Shown: positions 17,862-27,231 of the stretch, one piece after another
How positions within the stretch are numbered: position 1 is the first letter of the stretch
Layout of the letters: every line of letters starts with the position of its first letter
Assembly: GCF_014649115.1 (NCBI RefSeq)
Contig: NZ_BMSK01000004.1
Location: 248,001-312,000 of the forward strand
Source of the DNA: Streptomyces eurythermus
GTDB lineage: Bacteria; Actinomycetota; Actinomycetes; Streptomycetales; Streptomycetaceae
Direction: 5' to 3'
DNA: 64,000 bases
Made by a program: the position numbers and the translations under genes
The notes under the pieces: generated by a model
Database searches by the model: none
Seen by the model: the letters and a program-made list of their open reading frames with translations, nothing else
Told to the model about the DNA's origin: nothing

Positions 17862-19616
17862 TTGAGCGAGTTCACGGTGGGGGAATCGGGGTTCCGCGTG
17901 GACGGGCGCCCGGTGCGGCTGCTGTCCGGGTCGCTGCACTACTTCCGGGTGCACGAGGCCCAGTGGGGGCACCGGCTGGCCATGCTGCGGGCGATGGGCC
18001 TGAACTGCGTGGAGACGTACGTCCCGTGGAATCTGCACGAGCCGCGCCCGGGGACCTTCCGGGACGTGGGGGCGGTCGGCCGGTTCCTGGACGCGGTCGG
18101 CGCGGCGGGGATGTGGGCGATCGTGCGGCCGGGTCCGTACATCTGTGCCGAGTGGGAGAACGGCGGGCTTCCGGCGTGGCTCACGGGCGAGGTGGGCACG
18201 CGCGCGCGTACGCGTGAGGCGCGCTGGCTGGCCCGCGTGCGTATCTGGTTCGCCCGGCTGCTGCGCGAGATCGTGCCCCGTCAGAGCGACCGGGGCGGCC
18301 CGGTGGTCCTGGTCCAGGTGGAGAACGAGTACGGCAGCTACGGCAGCGACACCGGTTATCTGGAGGAGCTGGCCGGTCTGCTGCGGGCCGAGGGGGTCAC
18401 CGCGGCGCTGTGCACCTCGGACGGTCCGGAGGACCACATGCTGACCGGGGGTTCGCTGCCGGGGGTGCTCGCCACGGTGAATTTCGGCTCCCACGCGCGC
18501 GTGGCGTTCGACACGCTGCGCCGGCACCGCGGGGAGGGGCCGCTGATGTGCATGGAGTTCTGGTGCGGCTGGTTCGACCACTGGGGCGGCGAGCACGCCG
18601 TACGGGATCCGGCCGAGGCCGCTGGGGCGCTGCGGGAGATCCTGGAGTGCGGGGCGTCGGTGAACCTCTACCTGGCGCACGGCGGCACGAGTTTCGGGGG
18701 CTGGGCGGGCGCCAACCGGGGCGGTGCGCTGCACGAGGGACTGCTGGAGCCGGACGTGACCTCCTACGACTACGACGCGCCGGTGGACGAGTACGGCCGC
18801 CCCACGGAGAAGTTCCGGCGCTTCAGCGAGGTGCTGGCCGGGTACGTGCCGGGTCCGCTGCCCGGGCTGCCGCCGCCGCCCGCCGTGCTGGGCGCCCCGG
18901 CCGAGGCGGCGCTCACCGGCTGGGCGTCCCTGGCGGAGGTGCTGGGGGCGCTGGGCGGGCCGGAGACGGTCACGCCGGTGCCGCCGGTGTTCGAGGAGCT
19001 GGGGATCACCCGGGGCCTGGTCCGCTACGCGGTCGAGGTGCCCGGCCCGCGCCGGGCGTACCCGCTGACCGTGCGCGGGCTGCGCGACCTCGCCGTGGTG
19101 TACGTCGACGGGGAGCGGGCCGGGGTGCTCACGGAGGCGGAGCCGCGGCTGGCGGAGCCGGTGGCGGGGCACGCGCGCGTGGAGCTGTGGGTGGAGTCCC
19201 TGGGGCGGGTGAACTACGGGCCCCGGCTCGGGGAGCCGAAGGGGATCACCGGCGGCATCCTGCACGAGCGGCAGTATCTGCACGGGGTACGCGCGCGTGG
19301 GCTCGATCTGGACGCGTTCGACGACGGTGTGGCCGCGGTGCCCTTCGGTGCGCCGCCCGGCAGGCACGCGCCGGGGCTGTACCGGGGCTCGGTGACGGTC
19401 CGGGGGGCCGGGGACGCCCGGCTGGAGCTGCCCGGCCGGACCCGGGGGTTCGTCTGGGTCAACGGCTTCAACCTGGGACGTTACTGGTCGGCGGGGCCCC
19501 AGCGGTCGCTGTATGTGCCCGGGCCGGTGCTGCGGGAGGGCGAGAACGAGGTGTGGGTGCTGGACCTGGACGAAGGGCGGCCGGACGCGCCGGCTCCGCG
19601 CTTGCTGCCGGTGTGA
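17862..19616 (+). CDS. Beta-galactosidase, glycoside hydrolase family 35
   Basis: A retaining GH35 enzyme of 584 residues acting on terminal beta-galactosides. The N-terminal TIM barrel shows SGSLHYFRV, GLNCVETYVPWNLHEP and RPGPYICAEWENGGLP. The acid/base is E156 in VENEYG and the nucleophile is E232 in MEFWCGWFDHWG. C-terminal beta domains end with FVWVNGFNLGRYWSAGPQ, typical of the family. There is no signal peptide, so it probably acts in the cytoplasm on imported sugars. The start is TTG 17862 with GGAGG before it; the AraC-type gene is divergent. Confidence 0.93.
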   Translation: MSEFTVGESGFRVDGRPVRLLSGSLHYFRVHEAQWGHRLAMLRAMGLNCVETYVPWNLHEPRPGTFRDVGAVGRFLDAVGAAGMWAIVRPGPYICAEWENGGLPAWLTGEVGTRARTREARWLARVRIWFARLLREIVPRQSDRGGPVVLVQVENEYGSYGSDTGYLEELAGLLRAEGVTAALCTSDGPEDHMLTGGSLPGVLATVNFGSHARVAFDTLRRHRGEGPLMCMEFWCGWFDHWGGEHAVRDPAEAAGALREILECGASVNLYLAHGGTSFGGWAGANRGGALHEGLLEPDVTSYDYDAPVDEYGRPTEKFRRFSEVLAGYVPGPLPGLPPPPAVLGAPAEAALTGWASLAEVLGALGGPETVTPVPPVFEELGITRGLVRYAVEVPGPRRAYPLTVRGLRDLAVVYVDGERAGVLTEAEPRLAEPVAGHARVELWVESLGRVNYGPRLGEPKGITGGILHERQYLHGVRARGLDLDAFDDGVAAVPFGAPPGRHAPGLYRGSVTVRGAGDARLELPGRTRGFVWVNGFNLGRYWSAGPQRSLYVPGPVLREGENEVWVLDLDEGRPDAPAPRLLPV

Positions 19617-19788
19617 GGGCCGCGGGCGCGGTCTGCCGGGCCGGGTGCCCGCGGCTCCCCCGGCAAGGCGCCGTTCGCCGGGACCCTCCCTCGTACGGTT
19701 TCGCCGGGCCCCCTTCCGCATACGGTTCCGCCGGGGTCCCTCCCGCCTACAGTGGAGAGGAGTTCCGGCGGCTTCAGGGGGTGCCGAC

Positions 19789-20670
19789 GTGGCCAACGGC
19801 GGACCGGTCGAGCACGGCTACCCGCACCTGGAGACGGTGCGGGCCGCCGTCACCGCGCTGTACCGGCGGCTGTCCCGGGACACCATCGAGACGTTCTCGG
19901 CCAGCGTGGCCCCCGCCGACGTGGCCTTCTGCGATACGGACGACCTGCATCTGGGCGCGCAGCGGGTGGCCCGGGAGATCGTGCGGCACTTCCGGTTGCC
20001 GGACGCGCGGCTGATCGTCGGCTTCCGGGAGATGACCCACGCGGCGAACGTGGAACTGGCGGCGGGCCCCGAGTACTTCGTCGAGCTGAACGACCGGTTC
20101 CGCACCCATCGCGCCGACATCGGCGCGGCCCTCGCCCACGAGGTGGCGCACGTCTATCTGCACCGGCTGGACCTGGCCTTCCCCGGCACGGCGGAGAACG
20201 AGATCCTGACGGACACGGCGGCGGCCTACCTGGGCGCGGGCTGGCTGCTGCTGGACGCCTACCGCCAGGACGCGGTCTCCTCCCAGAAGCTGGGCTATCT
20301 CACCCCGGAGGAGTTCGGTTACGTCCTGGCCAAGCGGGCGCTGCTGTTCGGCGAGGACCCGTCCCTGTGGTTCACCAGTCCGCAGGCCTACACCGCCTAC
20401 GTCAAGGGCAGGGACCGGGCCCGCCGGGACGGGCAGCAGCCGCCGCTGGCCGCCGCCGGCTGGGCGGGCCGCCGCCGCTACGCCCACGACCGCCGGCACG
20501 CCTGCGACGGCCCGCCGGCCACGCCGTACGCCTTCGCCGCCGGCCCCGGCGGCCGGCTCCGGGTCTCCTTCCCCTGTCCCACCTGCCACCAGCGGATCAG
20601 GGTGCCGGTACAGGGGCGGGTGCGGGCGCGGTGCGGGTTGTGCCGGACGGTGCTGGAGTGCGACACGTAG
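19789..20670 (+). CDS. Zinc-peptidase-like protein with C-terminal zinc ribbon
   Basis: A 293-residue protein of unknown function. HEVAH at residues 117-121 followed by E138 in AENEILTD is a gluzincin-like zinc site. The last 40 residues hold CPTC and CGLC, a four-cysteine zinc ribbon. There is no signal peptide or membrane segment. GTG 19789 is preceded by AGGGGG at a good distance. The family is close to uncharacterised actinobacterial proteins; proteolysis has not been shown and could be replaced by a structural role. Confidence 0.75.
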   Translation: MANGGPVEHGYPHLETVRAAVTALYRRLSRDTIETFSASVAPADVAFCDTDDLHLGAQRVAREIVRHFRLPDARLIVGFREMTHAANVELAAGPEYFVELNDRFRTHRADIGAALAHEVAHVYLHRLDLAFPGTAENEILTDTAAAYLGAGWLLLDAYRQDAVSSQKLGYLTPEEFGYVLAKRALLFGEDPSLWFTSPQAYTAYVKGRDRARRDGQQPPLAAAGWAGRRRYAHDRRHACDGPPATPYAFAAGPGGRLRVSFPCPTCHQRIRVPVQGRVRARCGLCRTVLECDT

Positions 20671-20706
20671 CCCTCCTGCCCTGCCCGGGGGCCGGGCGGG
20701 GTCGGC

Positions 20707-21612
20707 CTACGTCCCGTACACCCGTCCCGGCGGCTCCGCCTCCGCCAGCAGTCTCCGGGCCGCCTCCCCCGCCCCGGCCGGTGTCCAGCGGGCGCCCTTG
20801 TCGGCGGTGGGGCCGGGGCGCCAGCCCTCCATGACGGTGATCCGGCCGCCCTCCGCCTCGAACACCCGGCCGGTCACCCCGGCGCTCCCGGCCGAGCCGA
20901 GCCAGACCACGAGCGGCGAGACGTTCTCGGGTGCCATGGCGTCGAAACCGGTGGCCGGAGCCGCCATGGCCGTGGCGAAGGCACGTTCCGTCATGCGGGT
21001 CCGGGCGGCCGGGGCGACGGCGTTGACCTGGACGCCGTAGCGGGCCAGTTCGGCCGCCGCGACGAGCGTGAGGCCGACGATCCCGGCCTTGGCGGCGCTG
21101 TAGTTGCCCTGCCCGACCGAGCCCAGCAGACCGGCCCCGCTGCTGGTGTGGACGACCCGGGCCACGGGGAGGCGCCCGGCCCCGGCCTCGGCCCGCCAGT
21201 AGCCGGCGGCGTACTTGAGCGGCAGGAAGTGACCCTTGAGGTGGACGCGGATCACGGCGTCCCAGTCGTCCTCGGCGAGGTTGACCAGCATGCGGTCGCG
21301 CAGGAACCCGGCGTTGCTGACGAGGGTGTCGAGCCGGCCGTAGGTCTCGACGGCGGTGCGGACCAGGCCGGCCGCGCCCGCGCCGGTGGCGATGTCGGCG
21401 CCGTGCGCCACCGCTTCACCGCCCGCCGCCCGGATCTCCGCCACGACGGCGTCCGCCGGGTTCCCGGTGTCCGGGGCGCCGTCCAGCGCCACGCCGAGGT
21501 CGTTGACGACGACCCGGGCACCCTCGGCGGCGAAGGCGAGGGCGTGGGCCCGGCCGAGCCCCCGGCCGGCTCCGGTGACGGCGACGACCCGGCCCGCGCA
21601 GATACCGCTCAT
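20707..21612 (-). CDS. Short-chain dehydrogenase, Rv3548c-like (steroid C/D-ring cluster)
   Basis: A classical SDR of 301 residues. The NAD motif is TGAGRGLGRA near the N-terminus, the catalytic Ser-Tyr-Lys appears as HTSSGAGLLG with NYSAAKAG, and NAVAPAARTRM follows. The long insertion after strand 2 (NDLGVALDGAPDTG) marks the 17-beta-HSD4-like group. Position and length match M. tuberculosis Rv3548c, next to Rv3549c and divergent from echA20. It starts 1 nt after the preceding SDR stop, so the two SDRs are one operon. Confidence 0.85.
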   Translation of the reverse strand: MSGICAGRVVAVTGAGRGLGRAHALAFAAEGARVVVNDLGVALDGAPDTGNPADAVVAEIRAAGGEAVAHGADIATGAGAAGLVRTAVETYGRLDTLVSNAGFLRDRMLVNLAEDDWDAVIRVHLKGHFLPLKYAAGYWRAEAGAGRLPVARVVHTSSGAGLLGSVGQGNYSAAKAGIVGLTLVAAAELARYGVQVNAVAPAARTRMTERAFATAMAAPATGFDAMAPENVSPLVVWLGSAGSAGVTGRVFEAEGGRITVMEGWRPGPTADKGARWTPAGAGEAARRLLAEAEPPGRVYGT

Positions 21613-21613
21613 C

Positions 21614-22456
21614 TCAGCTGTCCTTCCGGGGAGTCGGTACGGGTACGTGGGGCGCGGCGGCGTCCAGGAACGCGGGCCGTTCCCCGCCCCCGTGCACTTG
21701 CAGGCTGGCCCCGCTGATGTACGCGGCGGCGTCGGAGGCGAGGAACACGGCGGCGGCGCCGACGTCGGCGGGGAGCGCGAGCCGGCCCAGCGGGACGGTG
21801 CGGGAGACGGCGGCGACCCCCTCGGGGCCGCCGTAGTGGAGGGGGGCCGGCTCGGTGTGGACCATGCCGACCACGAGCGTGTTGACCCGGACCTCCGGCG
21901 CCCACTCCACGGCCATGGACGCGGCCAGGCTGGCGAGCCCCGCCTTGGCCGCGCCGTAGGCGGCCGAGCCGGGCGAGGGACGGCTCCCGCTGACGCTGCC
22001 GATCATCACGATCGAGCCGTGGCTGCGCCGGAGGTGGTCGTAGGCGGCGAGGGACGCGGTCAGCGGGGTGATCAGGTTCAGCTCGACGACCTTGGCGTGC
22101 CGTTCGGCGCCGGCGTCGGCGAGGTGCCGGTGGGGTGTGCCGCCGGCGTTGTTGACCAGTACGTCGAGGCGGGGCAGTCCGGCGAAGAAGGCGCGGACGG
22201 CGGGCGGGTCGCGCAGGTCCAGCGGGACGAAGCCGATGCCGGGCGCGGGCCGGTCGGGGGGCCGGCGGGCGCAGGCCAGGACGTGGGCGCCCGCCTCGGC
22301 GAAGGCCCGCGCGATCCCGGCGCCCACGCCCCGGGTGCCGCCGGTGACCACGACCGTGCTGCCGCGCAGTGAGGAGTCCGCCGGACGGTCGCCCGCAGGT
22401 GGGGTGCCCGCAGGCCGGTTGTCCACAGGGGGGTTGTCCACAGGGGGGTTGTCCAC
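21614..22456 (-). CDS. Short-chain dehydrogenase, Rv3549c-like, with repeat-encoded N-terminus
   Basis: An SDR of 280 residues: TGGTRGVGAG cofactor motif, NNAGG, and the catalytic YGAAKAG. The first 28 residues are low-complexity (VDNPP units) and come from a 15-bp tandem repeat; the dehydrogenase itself begins near residue 30. GTG 22456 has GGGAGG four bases upstream, but two further in-frame GTG codons inside the repeat (22441, 22426) could also start. It is the promoter-proximal gene of the two-SDR unit and is divergent from echA20 across a KstR2-type operator. Confidence 0.85.
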   Translation of the reverse strand: MDNPPVDNPPVDNRPAGTPPAGDRPADSSLRGSTVVVTGGTRGVGAGIARAFAEAGAHVLACARRPPDRPAPGIGFVPLDLRDPPAVRAFFAGLPRLDVLVNNAGGTPHRHLADAGAERHAKVVELNLITPLTASLAAYDHLRRSHGSIVMIGSVSGSRPSPGSAAYGAAKAGLASLAASMAVEWAPEVRVNTLVVGMVHTEPAPLHYGGPEGVAAVSRTVPLGRLALPADVGAAAVFLASDAAAYISGASLQVHGGGERPAFLDAAAPHVPVPTPRKDS

Positions 22457-22460
22457 AGGG
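22419..22460. repeat. 15-bp tandem repeat carrying three perfect DnaA boxes
   Basis: TTGTCCACAGGGGGG is repeated 2.8 times. Each unit includes TTGTCCACA, the Streptomyces DnaA-box consensus, at 22419-22427, 22434-22442 and 22449-22457, all in the same orientation. The repeat lies at the start of the SDR coding region and gives its VDNPP peptide repeats. Confidence 0.9.
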
Positions 22461-22504
22461 CCTCCCGCTGGTCCGCGTCGGCTGCTAGCTTCGAAGCCAT
22501 CGCA

Positions 22505-22521
22505 CCTAACAAATGTTTGGT
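22505..22521. promoter_or_regulatory. KstR2-like operator 1 (SDR pair / echA20 divergent promoter)
   Basis: Read on the minus strand this is ACCAAACATTTGTTAGG, a near-palindrome. It differs at one base from the site at 28672-28688. Both fit the published mycobacterial KstR2 motif AnCAAGnnCTTGnT closely (this copy 12 of the 14-base pattern). It lies between two divergent cluster operons, 48 nt from the SDR start and 21 nt from the echA20 start. Confidence 0.75.
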
Positions 22522-22542
22522 GGAAAGGTAGCTGATGCGCCC

Positions 22543-23304
22543 ATGGGTGTCTCCTGTTCGTCCCCGGAAAAGGGGATTTCCGTAGTCACCGTCGACTTCC
22601 CGCCGGTCAACGCCCTGCCGGTGCGCGGCTGGTTCGCCCTGGCCGAGGCCGTGCGAGGGGCCGGCCGGGACCCGGGGACCCGCTGTGTGGTGCTGGCCGC
22701 CGAGGGCCGGGGATTCAACGCGGGCGTGGACATCAAGGAGATACAGGCGGCCGGGCAGGAGGCCCTGATCGGCGCCAACCAGGGCTGCGCGGAGGCGTTC
22801 GCGGCGGTCTACGAGTGCGGGACACCGGTCGTCGCGGCCGTGCAGGGCTTCTGCCTGGGCGGCGGGATCGGCCTGATCGGCAACGCGGACGCGGTGGTGG
22901 CGAGCGAGGACGCCGTCTTCGGACTGCCCGAGCTGGACCGGGGCGCGCTGGGCGCGGCGACCCATCTGGCCCGGCTGGTCCCGCAGCACCTGATGCGCAC
23001 GCTGTATTTCACCGGGCGCACGGTCAGCGCCGCCGAGCTGCACGCGCACGGCTCGGTGTGGCGGGTGGTGCCGCGCGCGGAGCTGCCGGAGGCGGCGCTG
23101 GGGCTGGCCCGGGAGATCGCCGCGAAGGACGGCGGGCTGCTGCGCATGGCCAAGGCCGCGATCAACGGCATCGACCCGGTGGACGTGCGCCGCAGCTACC
23201 GCTTCGAGCAGGGCTTCACCTTCGAGGCGGGCCTCAGCGGACTGGCCGGCCGGGTCCGCGACACGTTCGGAAGGCAAGGGCGGCAGGGGAAGGAGGGGGC
23301 GTAG
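22543..23304 (+). CDS. echA20: EchA20-like ring-opening crotonase
   Basis: A 253-residue enoyl-CoA hydratase-fold enzyme. In Mycobacterium EchA20 opens ring D of the CoA-linked indane intermediate of steroid degradation. Crotonase features are visible: GRGFNAGVDIKEIQ (first oxyanion loop), QGFCLGGGIGLIGNAD (second) and FGLPELDRGALGA. The stretches NALPVRGWFALAEAV and RLVPQHLMRTLYFTGRTV agree with EchA20 as I know it. I start it at ATG 22543; an ATG at 22513 lies inside the operator and has no ribosome-binding site. ipdA begins at the base after its stop. Confidence 0.85.
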   Translation: MGVSCSSPEKGISVVTVDFPPVNALPVRGWFALAEAVRGAGRDPGTRCVVLAAEGRGFNAGVDIKEIQAAGQEALIGANQGCAEAFAAVYECGTPVVAAVQGFCLGGGIGLIGNADAVVASEDAVFGLPELDRGALGAATHLARLVPQHLMRTLYFTGRTVSAAELHAHGSVWRVVPRAELPEAALGLAREIAAKDGGLLRMAKAAINGIDPVDVRRSYRFEQGFTFEAGLSGLAGRVRDTFGRQGRQGKEGA

Positions 23305-24156
23305 ATGGGCGACAAGACGATGACCGCCGAGGAGGTGGTGTCCCGGCTGGCGAGCGGCATGACCCTCGGCATCGGCGGCTGGGGCTCCCGGCGCAAGCCG
23401 ATGGCGCTGGTCCGGGCGCTGCTGCGGTCCGGCATCGGCGATCTCACGGTCGTCTCCTGCGGCGGCCCGGACGTCGGCATGCTGGCCGCCGCCGGCCGCA
23501 TCCGCAGACTGGTCACGGCCTTCGTCACCCTGGACTCCATTGCGCTGGAACCGCACTACCGGGCGGCGCGCGAACACGGGGACCTGGAGCTGATGGAGAT
23601 CGACGAGGGGATGTTCCTGTCCGGGCTGCGGGCGGCGGCGCAGCGGCTGCCGTTCCTGCCGGTCCGGGCGGGCGTCGGCTCGGACGTCATGCGGGTCAAC
23701 CCGGGGCTGAGAACGGTGACGTCGCCGTACGCGGACGGGGAGACGCTGGTGGCGATGCCGCCGCTGCGACTGGACGCGGCGCTGGTGCACGTCAACCGCG
23801 CCGACCGGCTGGGCAACGGGCAGTACCTGGGCCCGGACCCGTACTTCGACGACCTGTTCTGCGAGGCGGCGGACGCGGCCTACGTCTCCTGCGAACGGAT
23901 CGTGGACACGGCGGAGCTGACGAAGACGGCCGGACCACGGTCGCTGCTGCTCAAACGGCTCGCGGTGACCGGTGTGGTGGAGGCACCGGACGGCGCGCAC
24001 TTCACGTCCTGCGCCCCGGAGTACGGCAGGGACGAGGAGTTCCAGCGGTGGTACGCGGCCACGCCCTGGCCGGACTTCGCCGGCCGCTTCCTCGGCGCCG
24101 ACGAGGCGGCGTACCGGGCGGCGGTCGGGAAGTGGCGGACGGAGCCGGGGCGATGA
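23305..24156 (+). CDS. ipdA: IpdA, alpha subunit of COCHEA-CoA hydrolase
   Basis: With IpdB it forms a class I CoA-transferase-fold heterodimer that, in Mycobacterium and Rhodococcus, hydrolyses ring C of the steroid-derived COCHEA-CoA. It has 283 residues. The fold's N-terminal signature TLGIGGWGSRRKPMALVRAL is clear, and the IDEGMF stretch holds E101, a candidate for the catalytic Glu of IpdA. GAAGGAGG precedes ATG 23305. Generic annotation would call it glutaconate or 3-oxoacid CoA-transferase subunit A; the neighbours argue for IpdA. Confidence 0.85.
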   Translation: MGDKTMTAEEVVSRLASGMTLGIGGWGSRRKPMALVRALLRSGIGDLTVVSCGGPDVGMLAAAGRIRRLVTAFVTLDSIALEPHYRAAREHGDLELMEIDEGMFLSGLRAAAQRLPFLPVRAGVGSDVMRVNPGLRTVTSPYADGETLVAMPPLRLDAALVHVNRADRLGNGQYLGPDPYFDDLFCEAADAAYVSCERIVDTAELTKTAGPRSLLLKRLAVTGVVEAPDGAHFTSCAPEYGRDEEFQRWYAATPWPDFAGRFLGADEAAYRAAVGKWRTEPGR

Positions 24157-24926
24157 GGGCCACCCGCGCCGAGTACTGCGTGGTCGCCTGCGCCGAGGTC
24201 TGGCGCGGCGCCGGTGAGGTCCTGGCCTCCCCGATGGGTCTGATCCCGTCGCTGGGCGCGCGGCTGGCCCGGCTCACCTTCGCGCCGGACCTGCTGCTGA
24301 CCGACGGCGAGGCGCTGCTGGTCCGGCCGGACGGCACCCCGGAGGGCTGGCTGCCCTACCGGCAGCACCTGGAACTGGTGGCGGGCGGGCGGCGGCACGT
24401 GATGATGGGCGCGAGCCAGCTCGACCGGTACGGCAACCAGAACATCTCCTGCGTCGGCGACTGGGCCCGCCCGCGCAGACAGTTGCTCGGCGTGCGCGGG
24501 GCGCCGGTCAACACACTGAACAACCCGACGAGTTACTGGGTGCCGAGGCATTCCCGGCGGGTGTTCGTGGAGCGGGTGGACATGGTGTGCGGGGTCGGGT
24601 ACGACCGGGCGGCCGGCCTGGGCGGCGCGGCCCGGTACCACCGCATCGCCCGGGTGGTCACCGACCTCGCCGTCCTGGACTTCGCCACTCCCGACCACTC
24701 CATGCGGCTGGTCTCGGTGCATCCGGGGGTGACCGTCCGGCAGGTCAGGGAGGCGACGGGCTTTCCCCTGACGGTCCCGGCCGACGTGCCGCCCACCCGC
24801 GATCCCGGGGCGGCGGAACTGCGTCTGATCCGCGAGGTACTGGACCCGGCGGGTTCCCGGACGCGCGAGGTACCGGAGGGCGCGGCGGCCGACGGAGACC
24901 GGCACCGGGCCGAGGGGAGGGCCTGA
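24153..24926 (+). CDS. ipdB: IpdB, beta subunit of COCHEA-CoA hydrolase
   Basis: The partner of IpdA, 257 residues, overlapping it by 4 nt (ATGA). The beta-subunit fold is recognisable (PSLGARLARLTFAPDLLLTD, SQLDRYGNQNIS, GVRGAPVNTLNNPTSYWV). The SENG active-site motif of true CoA-transferases is absent, which fits a hydrolase rather than a transferase. About 30 charged residues at the C-terminus look poorly conserved. Confidence 0.85.
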   Translation: MRATRAEYCVVACAEVWRGAGEVLASPMGLIPSLGARLARLTFAPDLLLTDGEALLVRPDGTPEGWLPYRQHLELVAGGRRHVMMGASQLDRYGNQNISCVGDWARPRRQLLGVRGAPVNTLNNPTSYWVPRHSRRVFVERVDMVCGVGYDRAAGLGGAARYHRIARVVTDLAVLDFATPDHSMRLVSVHPGVTVRQVREATGFPLTVPADVPPTRDPGAAELRLIREVLDPAGSRTREVPEGAAADGDRHRAEGRA

Positions 24927-24961
24927 ATGGGAACCTGGACCGGGCTCGGGGGGCGGGGCTG

Positions 24962-26020
24962 ATGGAGACGGCGTTGACCCGGCTGGTCGGGGTGCGGTGT
25001 CCGATCGTGCAGACCGGGATGGGATGGGTGGCCGGACCACGCCTGGTGTCGGCGGCGGCGAACGCCGGTGCCCTCGGCATCCTGGCCTCCGCGACGATGC
25101 CGCTCGACCGGCTCCGGGAGGCGATACGGGAGGTCCGGTCCCGCACCGGGGCGCCGTTCGGGGTGAACCTGCGGGCCGACGCGGGTGACGCGGCCGACCG
25201 GGTCCGGATCCTGCTGGAGGAGGGGGTCCGGGTGGCCTCCTTCGCCCTGGCCCCCTCGCCCGGGCTGATCGCGGAGCTGAAGGCGGCGGGGGTGGTGGTG
25301 ATCCCGTCCGTCGGGGCCCGGCGGCACGCCGAGAAGGTGGCGGCCTGGGGCGCGGACGCGGTGCTGGTGCAGGGCGGCGAGGGCGGCGGGCACACCGGCG
25401 AGGTGGCGACGAGCGTGCTGCTGCCGCAGGTGGTGGACGCGGTGCGGATCCCGGTCGTGGCGGCGGGCGGCTTCTTCGACGGGCGGGGGCTGGTGGCGGC
25501 GCTGGCGTACGGGGCGGCCGGGGTGGCGATGGGCACGCGGTTCCTGCTCACCTCCGACTCCACGGTGCCGGACGCGGTCAAGGCCCGGTATCTCGCGGCG
25601 ACGGTCCGGGATGTCACGGTGACCCGCGCGGTGGACGGCCTGCCGCACCGGATGCTGCGCTCGGACCTGGTGGCGGCGCTGGAGCGGTCGGGCCGGATCC
25701 GCGCCCTCGCGCACGCGGTGCGGCGGGCGGCCGGCTTCCGGCGGCTGTCCGGGCTCACCTGGCGGCAGCTGCTCCAAGACGGCCTCGCCCTGCGGCACGG
25801 CAAGGACCTGACCTGGAGTCAGACGCTGCTGGCGGCCAACACGCCGATGCTGCTGAGGTCGGCGATGGTGGACGGCCGTACGGATCTGGGGGTGATGGCG
25901 GCCGGGCAGGTCGCCGGGGTGATCGGCGACCTGCCGTCGTGCGCGGAGCTGGTGGAACGGATCATGAGGGAGACGGAGGAGGTGCTGACCGGACTGGAGA
26001 AACTGAGGGGCGCTCGATGA
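24962..26020 (+). CDS. ipdC: IpdC-like flavin oxidoreductase (nitronate monooxygenase family)
   Basis: An FMN-binding TIM-barrel protein of 352 residues. It carries PIVQTGMGWVAGP at the start, DAVLVQGGEGGGHTGE, IPVVAAGGFFDGRGL and GAAGVAMGTRFL, the FMN phosphate site. Generic annotation is nitronate monooxygenase or 2-nitropropane dioxygenase. In the steroid C/D-ring pathway the homologue IpdC works before the ring-opening steps. It is the fourth gene of the echA20-ipdABC unit, 35 nt after ipdB, and starts at ATG 24962. Confidence 0.82.
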   Translation: METALTRLVGVRCPIVQTGMGWVAGPRLVSAAANAGALGILASATMPLDRLREAIREVRSRTGAPFGVNLRADAGDAADRVRILLEEGVRVASFALAPSPGLIAELKAAGVVVIPSVGARRHAEKVAAWGADAVLVQGGEGGGHTGEVATSVLLPQVVDAVRIPVVAAGGFFDGRGLVAALAYGAAGVAMGTRFLLTSDSTVPDAVKARYLAATVRDVTVTRAVDGLPHRMLRSDLVAALERSGRIRALAHAVRRAAGFRRLSGLTWRQLLQDGLALRHGKDLTWSQTLLAANTPMLLRSAMVDGRTDLGVMAAGQVAGVIGDLPSCAELVERIMRETEEVLTGLEKLRGAR

Positions 26021-26050
26021 GCCCGGGCGCGGGCGGGCCTCGGCGCTCGG

Positions 26051-27208
<1,158 letters not shown>

Positions 27209-27231
27209 GGAAACTCCCTACAGGAAAGGGG

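Noticed and set aside
22419..22460. CRISPR-like short repeats
   Set aside because: The units are contiguous 15-mers without spacers and lie inside a coding start; no cas genes occur.
22513..22542. Earlier ATG for echA20
   Set aside because: It overlaps the operator and has no ribosome-binding site; ATG 22543 fits the family start better.
23305..24926. Plain glutaconate or 3-oxoacid CoA-transferase
   Set aside because: The SENG motif is not seen and the genes lie among KstR2-regulon homologues, which favours IpdAB ring hydrolase.
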